From positions 2,293,502 through 2,357,501 of the forward strand of contig NW_004454160.1 of assembly GCF_000283155.1 (NCBI RefSeq): a DNA stretch of 64,000 bases. Reading direction: 5' to 3'. Below, piece after piece: positions 11,905-24,179 of the stretch; position 1 is the first letter of the stretch, and each line of letters starts with the position of its first letter. The notes beneath the pieces were generated by a model that searched no databases, had not been told where the DNA came from, and saw only the letters and a list, made by a program, of their open reading frames with translations. The translations under genes were made by a program, and so were the position numbers. Source of the stretch: Ceratotherium simum simum. Its lineage: Eukaryota; Chordata; Mammalia; Perissodactyla; Rhinocerotidae.

Positions 11905-12190
11905 GAAGCACCTCCTAAGGAAAGACAGACGTAAAAGACTTGCTCCCTGCCTTGAGGAGCTCTTAGTCAAGTTGAAACAGGTGGATAAACCTGCAGTACT
12001 TATCACATCGTAGTGTATATTTGGAATACTAGAGCATCACAGAAGGGGGAGTTACTAACTCACAGAGAAGCCTTCCTAGAGAAAATAGAGCTGAGTTTTG
12101 AGGGCAGGACAGGATAGGAAGTGGGGAAAGGGCATTCCAGCCAAAGAGAAAAGCTTAAGCCAAGGCCCAAATGGGGCATGACATCTTCAG
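11905..12190 (+). repeat. Ancient interspersed repeat (L2-like)
   Basis: Wording gccttcctagagaaaatag, gagctgagttttgagggcag and aaagggcattccagcc occurs in the order of a very old mammalian repeat. Related pieces are at 26950-27235 and 62800-63060. Family not asserted. Confidence 0.4.
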
Positions 12191-12209
12191 TTTGTTGTGG
12201 CTAGAATGG

Positions 12210-12262
12210 AGACTAGAGGGAGAGAGAGGAAGAGAGAGGAAGAAAGAGGAAGAAGAGTGGGA
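12210..12262. repeat. Purine-rich (GAGA/GGAA) low-complexity tract
   Basis: Almost pure A/G run with irregular agaggaag units. Confidence 0.8.
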
Positions 12263-12284
12263 GATTATCTTTAGAGGGGAAGTG

Positions 12285-12440
12285 AAGGCTGCTTTGGTTC
12301 ACAGAATCCCCACGCAGTGCTCTGAGTAGGTTTATAGGTGAGGAGACTGGGCTGAGAACAGTTAAGAGAGTCGCCAAGGTCACCTGGGTGTGAGCAGCAG
12401 AGCCAAGAGGTTAAGCCCAAGTCAGGTCTCCAGGCATCAG
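12285..12440 (-). mobile_element. MIR SINE
   Basis: Reversed MIR wording: ataggtgaggagactgggct, gccaaggtcacctgggtg, gcagagccaag. Confidence 0.75.
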
Positions 12441-13139
12441 CTAAGAGCATCAGGAACAAGGGCTGCAGTAAATCCCCGCATTTGGTGGTTTCCCTTAGGC
12501 CCTATCTCCAAAAGATTAGTAGGGAGAAAACTCCACCAAGGAGAGGGCTCTCGTAATTGTTCTTAGAGGCAACGACAAAGCAGGGGCATCTGCCTTACTC
12601 TCCGCAAATAGCATCAAGACTTCAGAGGACCAAGTGGCCAGAAGTGGCTTAGAGAGGAAGGTATAAGGCCCAGCCCTGAGATGCACAGAGTCAGGAAAGG
12701 GGGCCTTGTGGAAAGGACCATGAGGCTCATTCCCACTCAGGGCTAGAGGAAGACTTTTAGAAGCCCTAAGCACTGAAAAGGGGATGATCTTCTCCTCAAA
12801 TAATGGAAAATAAAAAGAATTATGAAAGCATAAAGTAATTATAAGGAAATCCAACAGAGTTCTCACTGTTTTTTTTCCTTCTGGATGATAACTCTCATTT
12901 TTTTAATGTCTGAAGGATACATTTGGGGAATCTGACACCCACTGAGTTGTGTTAAGAACTACTTCCCCATTTTGCAGACATGATGAGTTCAGTCATGGAG
13001 GAGATGAATCCAGGGATTTGCCAGAGCCCTAATCTGGCCTGGGAAGTGAGCAGACCTAACTGATGAAATTCTTGGTTTTTCCATTAAAAGCACTTTCCTG
13101 TAGCAAGTTCCGAACGCAGCCTGAAATCAAGATGTACTG
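12441..13139. other. Non-repetitive interval
   Basis: No gene recognised. The 116-codon minus frame at 12516-12866 has no domain and crosses low-complexity text. A weak MIR-like piece may sit near 12965-13050. Confidence 0.4.
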
Positions 13140-13960
13140 AAAAACACTTAGTCTCTCTCATGCCTTTGGGGCATGAGTGCAGCTTGTGCAGCCATTTGTC
13201 TTATAAACAGGAGAAAATTTATGGTTAAATATTTTGTCTGGAGAGAGGCTAATTGGAGTTTGTACTGTAGTGTTTCCAATACCACTAGCAAATCCAGTGC
13301 CATCACCCGGAGCTCGCCTAACTTGGTCAAAGGAAAACCCAGGGCTTGAAATCAGTCGAGGTTGCAAACGTTGTGTCAGAGAAAACAAGGGCTCTCAGCT
13401 GAAAACGACGATTTCAAACCAAAATTTGCCCCTTTTCATACCTGCTTGAGGCTCCAAAATTTGACACGAGGAAGGCATATGAATTCGGAATACAGAATCA
13501 GGGCTGTTTTGGCAGAAAAGCTTGAAGAAAGGCTCCATAATGCAAAGCAGTATAGAGCAAGAAAAAATATTTACACTCCAATTTCTTTACCTGTATAATT
13601 TCCTAATGGGTCTGAAGGGAGCTGGGGATCACTGATATTTCCAGCGAAGTGAACCTGGCTGTAGCCAGGTTAAAGCAGCATGGTCGCCTGACCTCTAGGA
13701 AGCTTAATATCAGGTCTAATGAATTGCAACACGCCTCTGCCGTCAGAGCTGTCTCTGACCACACATCAAAGGGAAGGAAGTAAATGCTTTGATCCTCTCA
13801 GTCCTTGCTCTCGACAGAAAGTTTTAACAAAAGGAGGAGGGAGCTGGGGGTGGGGACAGGGCTCAGGGACTTTAGTTTTTCTTTCTGCCATTAACATCCT
13901 TCCAGTTACAGAGAATGCGGCAGGCAGGGTGTGGGGAATGTGGAAGGCAAGCTTTGAGTG
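13140..13960. promoter_or_regulatory. Candidate distal regulatory element with paired TCF/LEF-type sites
   Basis: Long non-repetitive block that keeps many CpGs. Visible motifs are atcaaagg (13765-13772) and ctttgatc (13787-13794), two TCF/LEF-type words in opposite orientation; a nuclear-receptor-like tggtcaaagg (13324-13333); and a near-perfect palindrome with 9-bp arms aacctggct (13652-13660) and agccaggtt (13663-13671) around a 2-bp centre. Small overlapping frames (13158-13388 minus, 13234-13449 plus, 13362-13598 plus) show no domain. Regulatory function is inferred from motifs and lack of repeats only. Confidence 0.35.
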
Positions 13961-14204
13961 ATTCTCTTAGTGTGATTTTCATGAATGGCGGTCTCAACCT
14001 ATCTTCCCCAAATGCCTCCCCTGCCTGTACTGTGAGTCCTGAATTCTAATATTAGAGTTTCATTTATTCAGCTGGAGTCTTAAGTCTTATTAGAATATAA
14101 ACCTCTCCTGGGAAAGGCAACAATCTAAGCCATGTCATCCTATTAAAAAGTGCCATTTTTAGAATGCATTGCAGATCTTGCCACTATACTAGTTAAAACT
14201 ATTT

Positions 14205-14450
14205 TGGCTCCTGGTGACCAGAGGGTGAAGTCTGAATGCTTTACTGTGGGGCACATGTTCCCTCCACAGCCGGGCCCTGGTCTGCGTGTCTGCCCCTCCC
14301 TGCCCACATGTTAACCTCCAGTCCCAAACTGCCTTGTAGCTTCTCACCCACGTCTGTGTGATTCACAGCTGCCTTAGGACATGCTGTTCTCTGGGACGGA
14401 ATGCCAGCCCAAGGTCATGGATGAAGTCACACTCACTGTTACCCTGGTGC
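14205..14450 (+). mobile_element. L2 LINE fragment
   Basis: L2-like order: ctgaatgctttactgtgggg, gtgtctgcccctccctgccc, ttaggacatgctgttctctg. Confidence 0.5.
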
Positions 14451-15369
14451 CCGACAAAGAATAGGCCATGAAATGGTTTATCATATAAATCAACGAATAA
14501 AAAAACTTACATCACTGTGTATCTGCTTTCTTTCCGTTCTGCAGGTTTTCAGTGAAGGGGGTAGTGTGAGGAAAAGAGAGGAGAGGATCTAGGTGCTCCC
14601 CAGTGGGGACTGGGCAGCTGCAAGAGGCGAGTCATCATGTTGTTTGGCACGTTGACTGCCGTTGGCCTAACTCAGGGTGGTACTGACTATGAGGTGGCAG
14701 GGATGTGACTCACCTTGGCTGGGGGTGGAAGGTTGCTACCCCAAGTGCAGTAGGATCAAAGGCAGAAAACCAGCTGCCCATGAACTTTTTAGAGTCCAAA
14801 ATGCTTGGACTCTATGTTTCCCCTCAGTAATTGAAAAGAGTCTAAATAATATGTGAGGAAGTAATTTGCTAAAAATCTAATGAAACATGAGGAGGTGGAA
14901 GGTTAAATTCTGGTTGAAGGTGAGTGTGATGGGGGATGAGTCTAGCTACAGGGTGCAGAGAAAACAGTGTCCAAGTCATCCAGCCTTCTCCTTCCCTCCC
15001 CTGGGGGTTTGCAGGATCCATTAAAGGAAGGAAAGACTCCCCTAGGTCCCCTTGTCTCCCCCAGTTTGTAAAGGAGAATGTGTGGAGGCCAAGGTTTCTC
15101 CAGGACCTAGGCTTTGAACATCTGCTACAGGGGGATATAAGCATGGTGACTGGACAGGAGTGGAAAAACTGAGACCAGGGACCTGCGGGCAGGGCGGAGG
15201 TTTCCTCTGCTTCTTCTCTTTCTGTAGCATGTGCCATCTTCACAACTCTTCTCACCTCCTCAACCTATGTTCCCTACCCACAAGCTGAGAGTGGCAGCCT
15301 CCTGTCACCCTGAATGAAACACTTGGGAGGGAGGTGGTTCTGTGTTGTGGGCAGAGAGCAAGAACTTTG
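14451..15369. other. Non-repetitive interval, no supported gene
   Basis: Contains the 128-codon minus frame at 14869-15255. It has no recognisable domain, no adjacent splice-site pattern I can defend, and overlaps a 78-codon frame on the other strand, so it is best read as chance. Confidence 0.45.
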
Positions 15370-15555
15370 TGCTCAGGTGAACTTGGCTTTGCTTCTTTCA
15401 TGTGCTTTGTAGCTGTGGGCATTACATAAGCAATCTAAGCATCAGTTTCTCATCTGGAAAATGGAAGTAACAATGACATTTACCTCTTGGATCACTTTGA
15501 AAAGTAAGTAAGTGTATAAAGTACATAGAATAGTGCCCAGCAGAGGTATGTGCTT
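15370..15555 (+). mobile_element. MIR SINE
   Basis: MIR order: tttgtagctgtgggcatta, catcagtttctcatctggaa, aatggaagtaacaatgacat, atagaatagtgcccagcag. Confidence 0.8.
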
Positions 15556-17739
15556 CCCATATTGTACAGGAGGGAGCTGGCCCTTCTTCCAAGGCATTGA
15601 GGAGCTTTGTGTGGACACCTAAGATTTTGGCTTCTCTGTGTTTCCCTTAGTAATAAAGACTGAATGAATGTTTTCACCATAAAAAAGTACGGAGAAATAT
15701 TTCAAAAGTACCCAAAGCCTATCTCTGAAAAACTAAAGGCATTCCATATATCTGTCCTGCTCTGTGCTTTCCTTAGTTCAACATTGCAGCATCCATCAAA
15801 AAGAGGATCAGAATTATGATTTTATCCTATTAAAGCCCTAATCATGCTCACTGAAATTTATATAGCCAAGAATCCCTCAGAGATAAAATTCTCCCTTCCT
15901 AGACAGAGATGTGCAATACCATTTAAAATGCATATGTGTCTATTCTTTAAAGTCAAATCTCTGGGGAGGGAAATAATCCACCAGTAGAAAGAAGGACACA
16001 GAGAGAGATTCTTAGGAAATAGGGCTTAAAGCTGGATTTGGGCACTAATGCTCTCTTGGATGGTTCAATCCCAGATCCCAGGGCAGCAAGAGTGAGGGAG
16101 AAGGGAAGCAAGGCAGGAAAAGTTGGCAGGCAAATTCAAGGTGTCGTATTATTCAACAAGTCACTCTCTTATGAAGAGTCAGAGCAGGTGGCCCATGGCT
16201 GTACAGTAAACCATGCCTCAGAACAGACCATCAAACAGGGAAATGGAAAGGGAATTTATCTGCTGGCTTCCCTCCCATCCTCTGTCTTGGGTTGGTTAAA
16301 ATTCTCCCCATGGAAGGAAGTCCCGAGCACTTCTTGGTTGTGTGACCTGGCCCTTTGGGGAGCTTCTGGGCAAAACAGATTCCATGTCTTGTGGTGTGGT
16401 GCTTCATCCGAATTTGGATTCAGTGGGAGGAGCTAGAGACTGGCTAGTGCAGAGCTGGCAACCCTGAGAGCAGAGAAAACAGGGAACAACCTGGGAAGCC
16501 GCTGAGGCTATGAATCTGCAAAGGCTCGTAAGATGGGTCTGATAGAAAAAGTTAATTTCTTAAGATGGAAATTGGTCCATTCTAAGCAATCATTCATTAA
16601 CACTGAACGTGTTTCTCTTGCTTCTGGAGATTTTGACATTGAAAACCTCTTCGTCATTGATAAATGACCAGCCTTGGGCGGATTCTCACCTATCATCTTC
16701 TTAACATTTTATTTGGAGGACCGTGTAAAGTAATATTTGGAGTCAAATCCTTAATTGGAACCCTGGCATTAAAATCATCAGTGGTTTCCTTTTAAACTTT
16801 AAGGTTTCAAGCATTATCTTATATATTTTTAGTTTCATATTTGTTGTTGCTCTACTTCTAAATGGGAAGGCCTCTGTGTGGTTGGTTTTAGCAGTAGAAG
16901 ATTTAATAGAGAACTGAGTCCTGATGCTTTTTGGTATCAAGTGGTCACCTTGTCTTTCCCTGTGGACCAGAAGAGTGGTTCTTAATTTTGGGGGATTAAG
17001 GTACACAGGGAGTTCTGACAGCACACCTGAAAGGATTAAAAGCCTTCACATCACACTAATCAGACCATAATCACCATTTCAGTACCACACTGTCTCACAG
17101 TGCCTGTAACAGTGTCCTATAGGGCTCTAAGCACACAATCCCCCTTTAAGTTCTGGGTGGCTGTTGATGGAGCCAATTACTGCCCTGACCTTGACTTTTC
17201 CTACCTACTCCCAACATTCTTGTGTGTTCTAGCTCTTGGTCTTAGCTCTTGGTCCCAGTGATCTCTTCTTACCAGATCACACAACCTGCTCAATTCAGTA
17301 TTCTGTTAGATAGCATTGCCATAAAGGCAATTCAGCTTTGGCAGAAATAGAATCCATGCATCAGTGAACATTTAGCAGCACATCTCTGAAGGGTGTGCAC
17401 TTCCGTGTTGAGCTGTGACACACAGTTGAAAAATACCAGACTAAATGTTGGATCAAATCCCTTCTAGATCTAACATCTATTTTTATAATCATTACAGTGG
17501 ACAGAGAGAACGACAAAGCAAGTTAATGAAGAGCAGTCCTAAAATCCAGAGGTCTCCTATTCAAGGTTTAATTTTGTGGAAACCCCGTTCCTATTTAAGA
17601 AGTATATGTTTTAGTGAACAGTTGGGTTTCAGCCCCTACGTTTCCTTGTCTGAGAAGCATATCATTAGACACTATCCATTCCTGATATGCCTAGGTTATC
17701 TTTTCCAGGAAAAAATGGGATGACTAGTAGACTGTTATT
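15556..17739. other. Long non-repetitive interval, no supported gene
   Basis: Contains the longest open frame in the window (132 codons, 16038-16436, plus). It has no domain, signal peptide or similarity that I recognise. No confident repeats or RNA genes. Confidence 0.45.
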
Positions 17740-17880
17740 TAGTTTGGATCCTGCTTCCCCTAATCCCTGTTCTACCAACTAGCTGTGTGACTTTGAGCAA
17801 GTCATTTAAATTCCTTCCCCTTCAGGGCCTCAGTCACACAATGAGAAGACAGTAGCTGCTCTAGCTTCCTCTCTGGTACA
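17740..17880 (+). mobile_element. MIR SINE fragment
   Basis: taccaactagctgtgtgact, gagcaagtcatttaaattcc and gcctcagtcacacaatgaga are MIR-like in order. Confidence 0.75.
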
Positions 17881-18590
17881 TTCTGAAGCTACGATTCATC
17901 ACTGTCTGGTCTTGGATTTGCCCTCATCATCTCACACTTGGTTAATTCTACTTTCCCACCCCCAGGCTCTCCCTGTGCCAGCTGTGTCCCTGGTCCACCC
18001 TCCTACCTGTGCTGCCACAGTATCTTTCTAAACACAGATCCAGTCATGTCTTTAATGGCAAAAACCTTATGATGACACTCCTTCAGTGGCTTCTTGTTGA
18101 TGATAGCATAAAGATTAAACAGCTTAGTTTGGTCTTCAAGGTCTGCTAATCTTGCCTCTGCCCATCTTCGTTTCTCATCACTTTACCCTCACTTCTGTCC
18201 TCGAGGTGCCTCAGCACTCTTTCAGTTTCTCTACCTCAGGACCTTTGCACATGCTGTTCCCTCTGTTGGCAGTGCTCTCCTCCACTCCACCTTACCCACT
18301 TCCTCTTTGTCTAGTCATTAACTTCTTTTCCTTTAGCTATTAGCTGAAATGGTCCTTTCTCCAGGGAAATTTACCCTGACCATCCCTTCCCCAACCTGAT
18401 CAGGCTCCCTGTTACATTACATCCCGCACTTGCTGCCACTTATATTTATATGATTTTATTGATTAATGTCTGTTTTATCCCCACAAGTATGCGTGTTGCT
18501 TAAGGGCAAGGGCTATGTCTGTTTTGCTCACTGTTTTCTTCCCAGGGTTTAGTACAGTGCCAATAGATACTTGTTGGTAGAATAAAGCAA
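17881..18590 (+). mobile_element. L2 LINE, long 3' segment
   Basis: About 700 bp of L2-like text in consensus order: ttcagtggcttcttgttgat, caggacctttgcacatgctg, gctgttccctctgttgg, caagggctatgtctgttttg, cagtgccaatagatacttg. Stops interrupt every frame. Confidence 0.8.
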
Positions 18591-18879
18591 AGATGGCTGG
18601 GTGACAGACAGATGACAAGGAGGAATATGTGATCTTTCCCAACCTGGCCCAGTCCACCTTTCCCAGTTCAGTTTCCTACATTCTCTGCCTTTACCTTCCA
18701 TGGTGCCTCCGTGTCTCTTGCAGTCCAGTCTTCTGAAACCACTCATCGTTATAAGATGATGCTGTTTACTACCTCTATTGCTGTTTATCTAAGATCAAAA
18801 TCCTTTGCTATGTTACATTAATTGGTTACTAGAAAGATGATTTTAGTGTCACAGTGAAAAGACTATGGTCTGTTTCAGG

Positions 18880-19210
18880 GAGAAAGCAACAATGAAGAGG
18901 TTTCAGTTTGGAAAACCCAAGATGCTCAGGAAACATGGTAGCTCTTTTCAAATACTTGAAGGACTATTGTGAAGATGATTAGGCTCACTCCCTGCAACTT
19001 AAGAGGCCAGAATCAGAAACAAAAAATGGAAGCTATAGGGGAGCAAATTTTGGCTCAATATAAAGAAAGAATTTTATGATAAATATACGTGGCAGAAGGA
19101 AATGGGCTCCTCAAGTGTTCGGGAGCTCTCTATCACTAGAAGTGTATAAGCCAACGTTAGATGGTCACTTTGAGAAGGTTGGATTTGATGACCTCCAAGG
19201 CTGCTCGCAT
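18880..19210 (+). mobile_element. L3/CR1 LINE fragment
   Basis: CR1-clade 3' wording: tcaaatacttgaagg, gggagcaaattttggctcaa, tataaagaaagaatttt, and ggatttgatgacctccaagg (equivalent to the ggactagatgacc end of CR1/L3). One of the oldest mobile-element fossils here. Confidence 0.7.
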
Positions 19211-20059
19211 CCTCACGCATTCCTCCTGTGGAGTAATGTTCCTATTAAGTCAGCATCTGAATGGGAACTCCAAGAACTCTGGGGGATAAATGGAGACCAA
19301 TGAGTAACTTAAATACGTAAGCCTTTTACCTTTAAATTTAACAAAGGGCTTAGGTGGAATGGAAAAGTGATCTCTCAATTCATTTCAAATGATCTCTCTG
19401 CAGGCAGAGGCCAATACAGACACATCACCTTCCACAATGCCCCCTCATTCTTTTTTTCTTTTCAACCTCCCAAGGAATCCAGTTCTCACACATTGCACAC
19501 ACAGGCTTCCAGAGACCTGAGCACTCTTCCTTCTGCTTAGATCTTGGCTCCACCTAGTGGTGTGACTTGATGTTTTGCATACAAGGGGTGCAGGGTTGGG
19601 GCTAGAGTGAATGGCTGGCTGGGAGGCTCCTGTCACTTGAATGGGTTTCCCTGCTCCTTGACTTGATGCCTCTCTCCAGTTTTGCTCTGTTGACAGGGAC
19701 TAGTTGGCTTGAGTTAATGATGGTACCTTTCCACTTTGCACCTTCAGGAGATCTGGCTCCTGGTTCCTATGCTAACCCACATGGTATTAGCAAGGAAGGG
19801 ACTTATTGCTTCTCAAACTTTGCATCATGGAGCCCAGGGGGTTCCAAAGAGGTGTTTCGGGAGTCACTACAGGGAGTGAAGTAAGACAGGCTGAGCTGTC
19901 AGGGATCCACCTCCTGTTACCCACCCTCTTATCCCTGCCTTCCTGTAAACTCTTCAACACTGCATCCACACTGTTTTTTCTTTCTTATAGATTTTGTGTA
20001 AAATTTACAAAAGAAAAGTTTATGTTCCTAAAAATCATATGAAATCTCTTCCTCTTCCC
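19211..20059. other. Non-repetitive interval
   Basis: No gene recognised. The text gcttctcaaactttgcatca near 19809 resembles a hAT terminal region, but no partner end was found. Confidence 0.4.
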
Positions 20060-20140
20060 CTCATTTTAGAGTAAATTAATACTATATAGTTTATTGACTT
20101 GCCCAAATTTACAGAGCTGGCTCTGTTAGAACCATAACTC
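20060..20140 (-). mobile_element. MIR SINE fragment
   Basis: Reversed MIR wording ttgacttgcccaaatttaca followed by gagctggctctgttagaacc. Confidence 0.5.
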
Positions 20141-20649
20141 ACACCTCCTGATGGCCACACTGGGGATCTGTCATCCCAAAGGAGTGTAGTCTTCACCCAC
20201 CGGCACCTTAGTGGTCAGGCCAGGGTTTCCAGCCCCTCTTCCTCTTTACACGTGGAGGAATGTGATTGCAGTGATTCCAGTGATTCCAGATACAATACGC
20301 TGTGTATTGTTGCCTCACTCTTGTAAAGGAATTAATTTTATAAACAGGACTACTGAATCCTGGAGAAAGCAGGTGATTTGTTAAAAACACATGATCCATC
20401 CACAGTGACCAACAAAAAGAAACACCAGCTGCTCTCTTCCCTCTTACCGTCCATGCTAAGTTTAGGGCTCTGTGCTTAAAACATTAATATTACAGGAATA
20501 CGTGAAGAGCGAACACTTGAAGAGAAGTAAACATTTGGCCATGGTCTGATTGATGTCTGCAGCACAATGCTCAAACGTGAGAATCTTTTTGGAATTCTGA
20601 TTCAAGTGAAATGAAAGCACAGACAGCTATTACTCTAATGGTCTTAATG
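20141..20649. other. Non-repetitive interval
   Basis: A short local duplication (agtgattccagtgattccag near 20269-20288). Otherwise nothing recognised. Confidence 0.4.
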
Positions 20650-20812
20650 AAATAATGATGTTATTTATTTGATTGCTTGTCTTTCCACTAGAATGTAAGT
20701 GCCTTGAAAGCAGTGACTATGCCTGTCTTGTTTATTACTGTATTCCAACATCTAGCTCATTGCTGGCACAAAGCACTCACTCAACAAATAATTGTTATAT
20801 GAATAAAAATAT
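20650..20812 (+). mobile_element. L2 LINE 3' end
   Basis: ccactagaatgtaagtgcct, agtgactatgcctgtcttg and ctcactcaacaaataattg match the terminal L2 order. Confidence 0.8.
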
Positions 20813-22165
20813 ATTTCTCTACCAGTAGCCTTTAACCTTAAAAGTGCTTAAGTATATCAGTTAATTATTTATAATCAACGTTATCCTCAGCAGCCAGCTA
20901 GACCAAATACAGCCTTGGTTTTAAAGGCTTAAAGATGAACTTTTGAGGATCATGATGGTGATGAAGACAAGAACAATAACATCCATATGGATGGTTTTCT
21001 GCCCTACTACAGAATAAATTGACCTAAAATGTTATCCATCTAATTTTAAAAACTTGTGTCAGAGTAAATAATTTAGGAAATTTTGAGGCAGGCATATCCA
21101 GTATGCTGTGTGGGTTTTGCTTCTCAACAGCACAGGGCATTATTGTTATTGTTAGAAAGTAACCATATACGATATAAATGGATAACAGGAAAAAGGAAGT
21201 AGTTGCTCTAGGCCAGTACTCCACAGTTGCTTTGTTGATGATTGCTAAATCCAATCGTGGAAGGTTTTTCTATTTAGTAATAAACTGTTAACAATTCTCT
21301 TTGGGTTTGGGTCCTGCTACCCAGAAGGCTCCTAGTCTAAGAATATTTAGTCAAATGTAACCCAGATTTCCTGAACTAGTGTCCAAATCTGCAGCTCAAC
21401 TTGTCATTAGTCACAGAAAAACAAGCCTATAGAGGGTGATAACGGTTACTAAAATGAATAACGTAGTGGAAATGTGTATGGGAGTTACTCGTTAATTGAA
21501 AGTTAATAGTGAATTAGTAACTGAAAGGAGGTATGGAACATAAAGTTTCCGCCTATGAGTGATAATTTTCTGATTACTTAAGAAATAAGCAGATTTCATG
21601 GTTATTTGGGGATATTAGGAGCACATAGTTTAAGGAGACCACATAGAAACATCTTCTAGTAATCAACATAACCCTTTAAAAGGAGATATAGTTATTTCTA
21701 CACAATGATCATATGAAGTTAGGAATTAGATGCACCTCAGAAAGCCATTCCTGGGATTTGCAGGAGGATTTCAGAGAAGTAGATTCTCAAGTCCAATTTC
21801 CACCATTACTGGATAAATGTAGCCCCCATGTTACCTACAAAAAATTTAGAAAACTTTAGTTATATAGATTACATACAGGGCAAATATCATTGGGTTGTGG
21901 CTCAGCTTGATCCATGTAGATCTAGCCTACTTCACAATTTAAGCTCCTTATTAAAAAGCCCATTTATGTATTTTTAATGTGCATTTTTATTAGAATTACG
22001 ATGTCTTGACAACTGTATTCACCTGGATTTCTATTTGGCCTGATGGTTGAATACCACCGAAACCTCAGAAAACCTGCACTGATAAACTGTGGAGGTACCC
22101 CATCTCAAATACCAGGGCAAAAACTGGATGGCCGCTTTAAGGGTTGATGCCTTTTAACAATTAGT
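20813..22165. other. Non-repetitive AT-rich interval, no supported gene
   Basis: No open frame above 76 codons, no RNA gene and no confident repeat seen. Confidence 0.45.
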
Positions 22166-22169
22166 TATA

Positions 22170-22240
22170 CTGGAGAGAGAGAAAGAGAGAAAAAAGAGAA
22201 AGCGAGGGAGAGAGGGAGGGACAGAGAGAGAGAGAAATCC
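22170..22240. repeat. Purine-rich (GAGA)n low-complexity tract
   Basis: Irregular gagagagagaaagagag units, nearly pure purine on the plus strand. Confidence 0.85.
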
Positions 22241-23000
22241 TCTAAGGTCTATTCTTAGAGTGATCTGTTTCAAAGTAACACGTGTGCCAACTTTGTCCCC
22301 TTCTCAGCATCTCGTCTTAAGCACTTTCTCATGGATCCCGTGGAATCTGGAGCTACTTAAATCCTATCTTATTCTGTGGTACACATAGAGGAAGGGCCAC
22401 GTGTGGCTGGGAAATATCTAACTGCCACGCTGCTCCTAAAATTGGAGTGAGCCTTCTGGCTAATTTCCAGCTGGTCATTCTACCTGATTCTTCTTTGAAA
22501 ACCAGAAGACAAGCCAACCCAGTTGCTCACATTGTATCTGGATCCTTCTGACCAAAACTTCCAAAGACACAGACCTCTATTGGATATGCATTGTTGGGTT
22601 GAGCAGCTTTCACCAGGATGAGGGCTGAACTGTCCTCCCCAGAGAGGGCTGAATGCTGGTGGTTTGGGCTGGGCAAGGGCTCTACTTCCACACTGGTGTC
22701 GAGAAGTCTTGTCTTGTGCTGTAATCTGCAGAGATATACAGCTTTTTGGAAAGAAGAGAAAGAAAAAAAAAGAGGCATAATGGTTAAGTGAAAAGACAAA
22801 AGAAAGAACGTGCATGTGTATGTGTGTGTATGTTTCCAAAAATCAGAGTGAGAGATTGGGAAGAGAGAGTAAAGGGTTAGATTTATCTAAGAAATTCTGC
22901 TGTGTAACTCCTAGTACAGCCTAGTAATTTGGGGTTCTCACTATATAATCAAATCTCCACTGCCTCTAAGACCAAAGCACTAACTAGCAGTGAAGTATCC
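22241..23000. other. Non-repetitive interval, no supported gene
   Basis: A 119-codon minus frame (22480-22839) overlaps a second minus frame and has no domain. A short (TGTA/TG)n run lies near 22814-22833. Confidence 0.4.
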
Positions 23001-23019
23001 ATCTTTCTTTAACACCATC

Positions 23020-23145
23020 ATTCATAGTGGCCAAATCTTCATCTGTAAAATACGAATTATATCTTCCTTGCAGGGATGTTGTGTGGATTAAATTGTATAA
23101 TGCATGTGAATTGTGAAGTACACTATAAGTATTATGTGATCTAAA
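23020..23145 (+). mobile_element. MIR SINE fragment
   Basis: aatcttcatctgtaaaatac, ttgcagggatgttgtgtgga and ttaaattgtataatgcatgt follow MIR order. Confidence 0.75.
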
Positions 23146-23508
23146 ACCTGTCTTCAAAAAATAGTGTGTTCGTGAAGATCTAGATTATGATGTCAAATAA
23201 GTTTCATCTTGAATGTTACCTTCAGTAGGTTGGGAGTGGCTAGCTGCACATAGCGCTGAGAAGTCTTTGGTGATAAATCTCGGTACAACAGGAACAAGGT
23301 CTGTGATCAATTAGCAATGTCCGTAGTGGGCATAGGAGGGATGAGTGGCAACATGTGTATTTCCTATAGATGACAAAATGTCTAACGTGAAAATTCAAAC
23401 CTCTCTGGAACTGAAAGTTTTACTTTCCGGTAACCATGTCTATAATATTATGATATATGTATCTCGTTATATGTACATATATATGTAATTTTAGAATTCT
23501 TTTTTTTT

Positions 23509-23547
23509 GCAACAGGTCCAAGATCTTTGAAAGATCATGACTGTTGC
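23509..23547. other. Short double hairpin-forming inverted repeat
   Basis: Outer arms gcaacag (23509-23515) and ctgttgc (23541-23547) enclose inner arms gatcttt (23522-23528) and aaagatc (23530-23536). Both pairs are perfect. It lies directly after an 8- to 9-T run. No known RNA recognised; function unknown. Confidence 0.6.
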
Positions 23548-24179
23548 AGATATCTTTCTATAGGGCTCCTGGGATGAGTGTTTCTATATGAACTGTATAT
23601 AATAAATTGTTAATCCCCTCCTTTCATTGTTGTTTTCTGATGACGTCCACCGTGATTTGATCATAGTTCAAGCATATATTTGATGAGTCTATCTCAATGT
23701 TAAAATAATTCAAGTACTAGCTAATGTTTATGAAAGAAAATGTGTTAGGCATAGATTTACTTTCTTTGCCGTATTTTAGTCCTATGAAATATTCCCAGTC
23801 AAGTACCTCCAACTCCCCGCAACCCTCATAATCACAATTCCTCTACCTCTCTAGAGCAAGGTCCTATGAGCAAGGGTCCCTGAGATTATTCCCATCAGAA
23901 TGGTAAACGGTGGTTATGTCGAAAAGGCTTTTTGGAAGGGGAATTCCAAGCACTGAACATGGCCCAGAGAGGAATTTCCATGCTAACTGGCTTCCCACAC
24001 AGCAACAAAGCCGTCACACAACTATTAGAAATTAGTATAGTTTGGTCATTGGCAGATTTGGACAGATAAAAATTGAAGTCCAGAGGATAAGCCCAGTAAT
24101 GCAAAGACGAGACAAAGGGTGTGGTTAAAAAAATTTAGCGAGTAGTGTGCCCAAATCCTACCCAACTTATAAATCCCTA
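23548..24179. other. Non-repetitive interval
   Basis: Nothing recognised beyond short chance frames. Confidence 0.4.

Noticed and set aside
14869..15255. 128-codon minus frame as a gene
   Set aside because: No domain, overlaps an opposite-strand frame of similar quality; a chance open frame in GC-richer DNA.
16038..16436. Longest open frame (132 codons, plus) as a gene
   Set aside because: No recognisable domain, no codon-bias impression, no splice or promoter context; this length is expected by chance in 64 kb.
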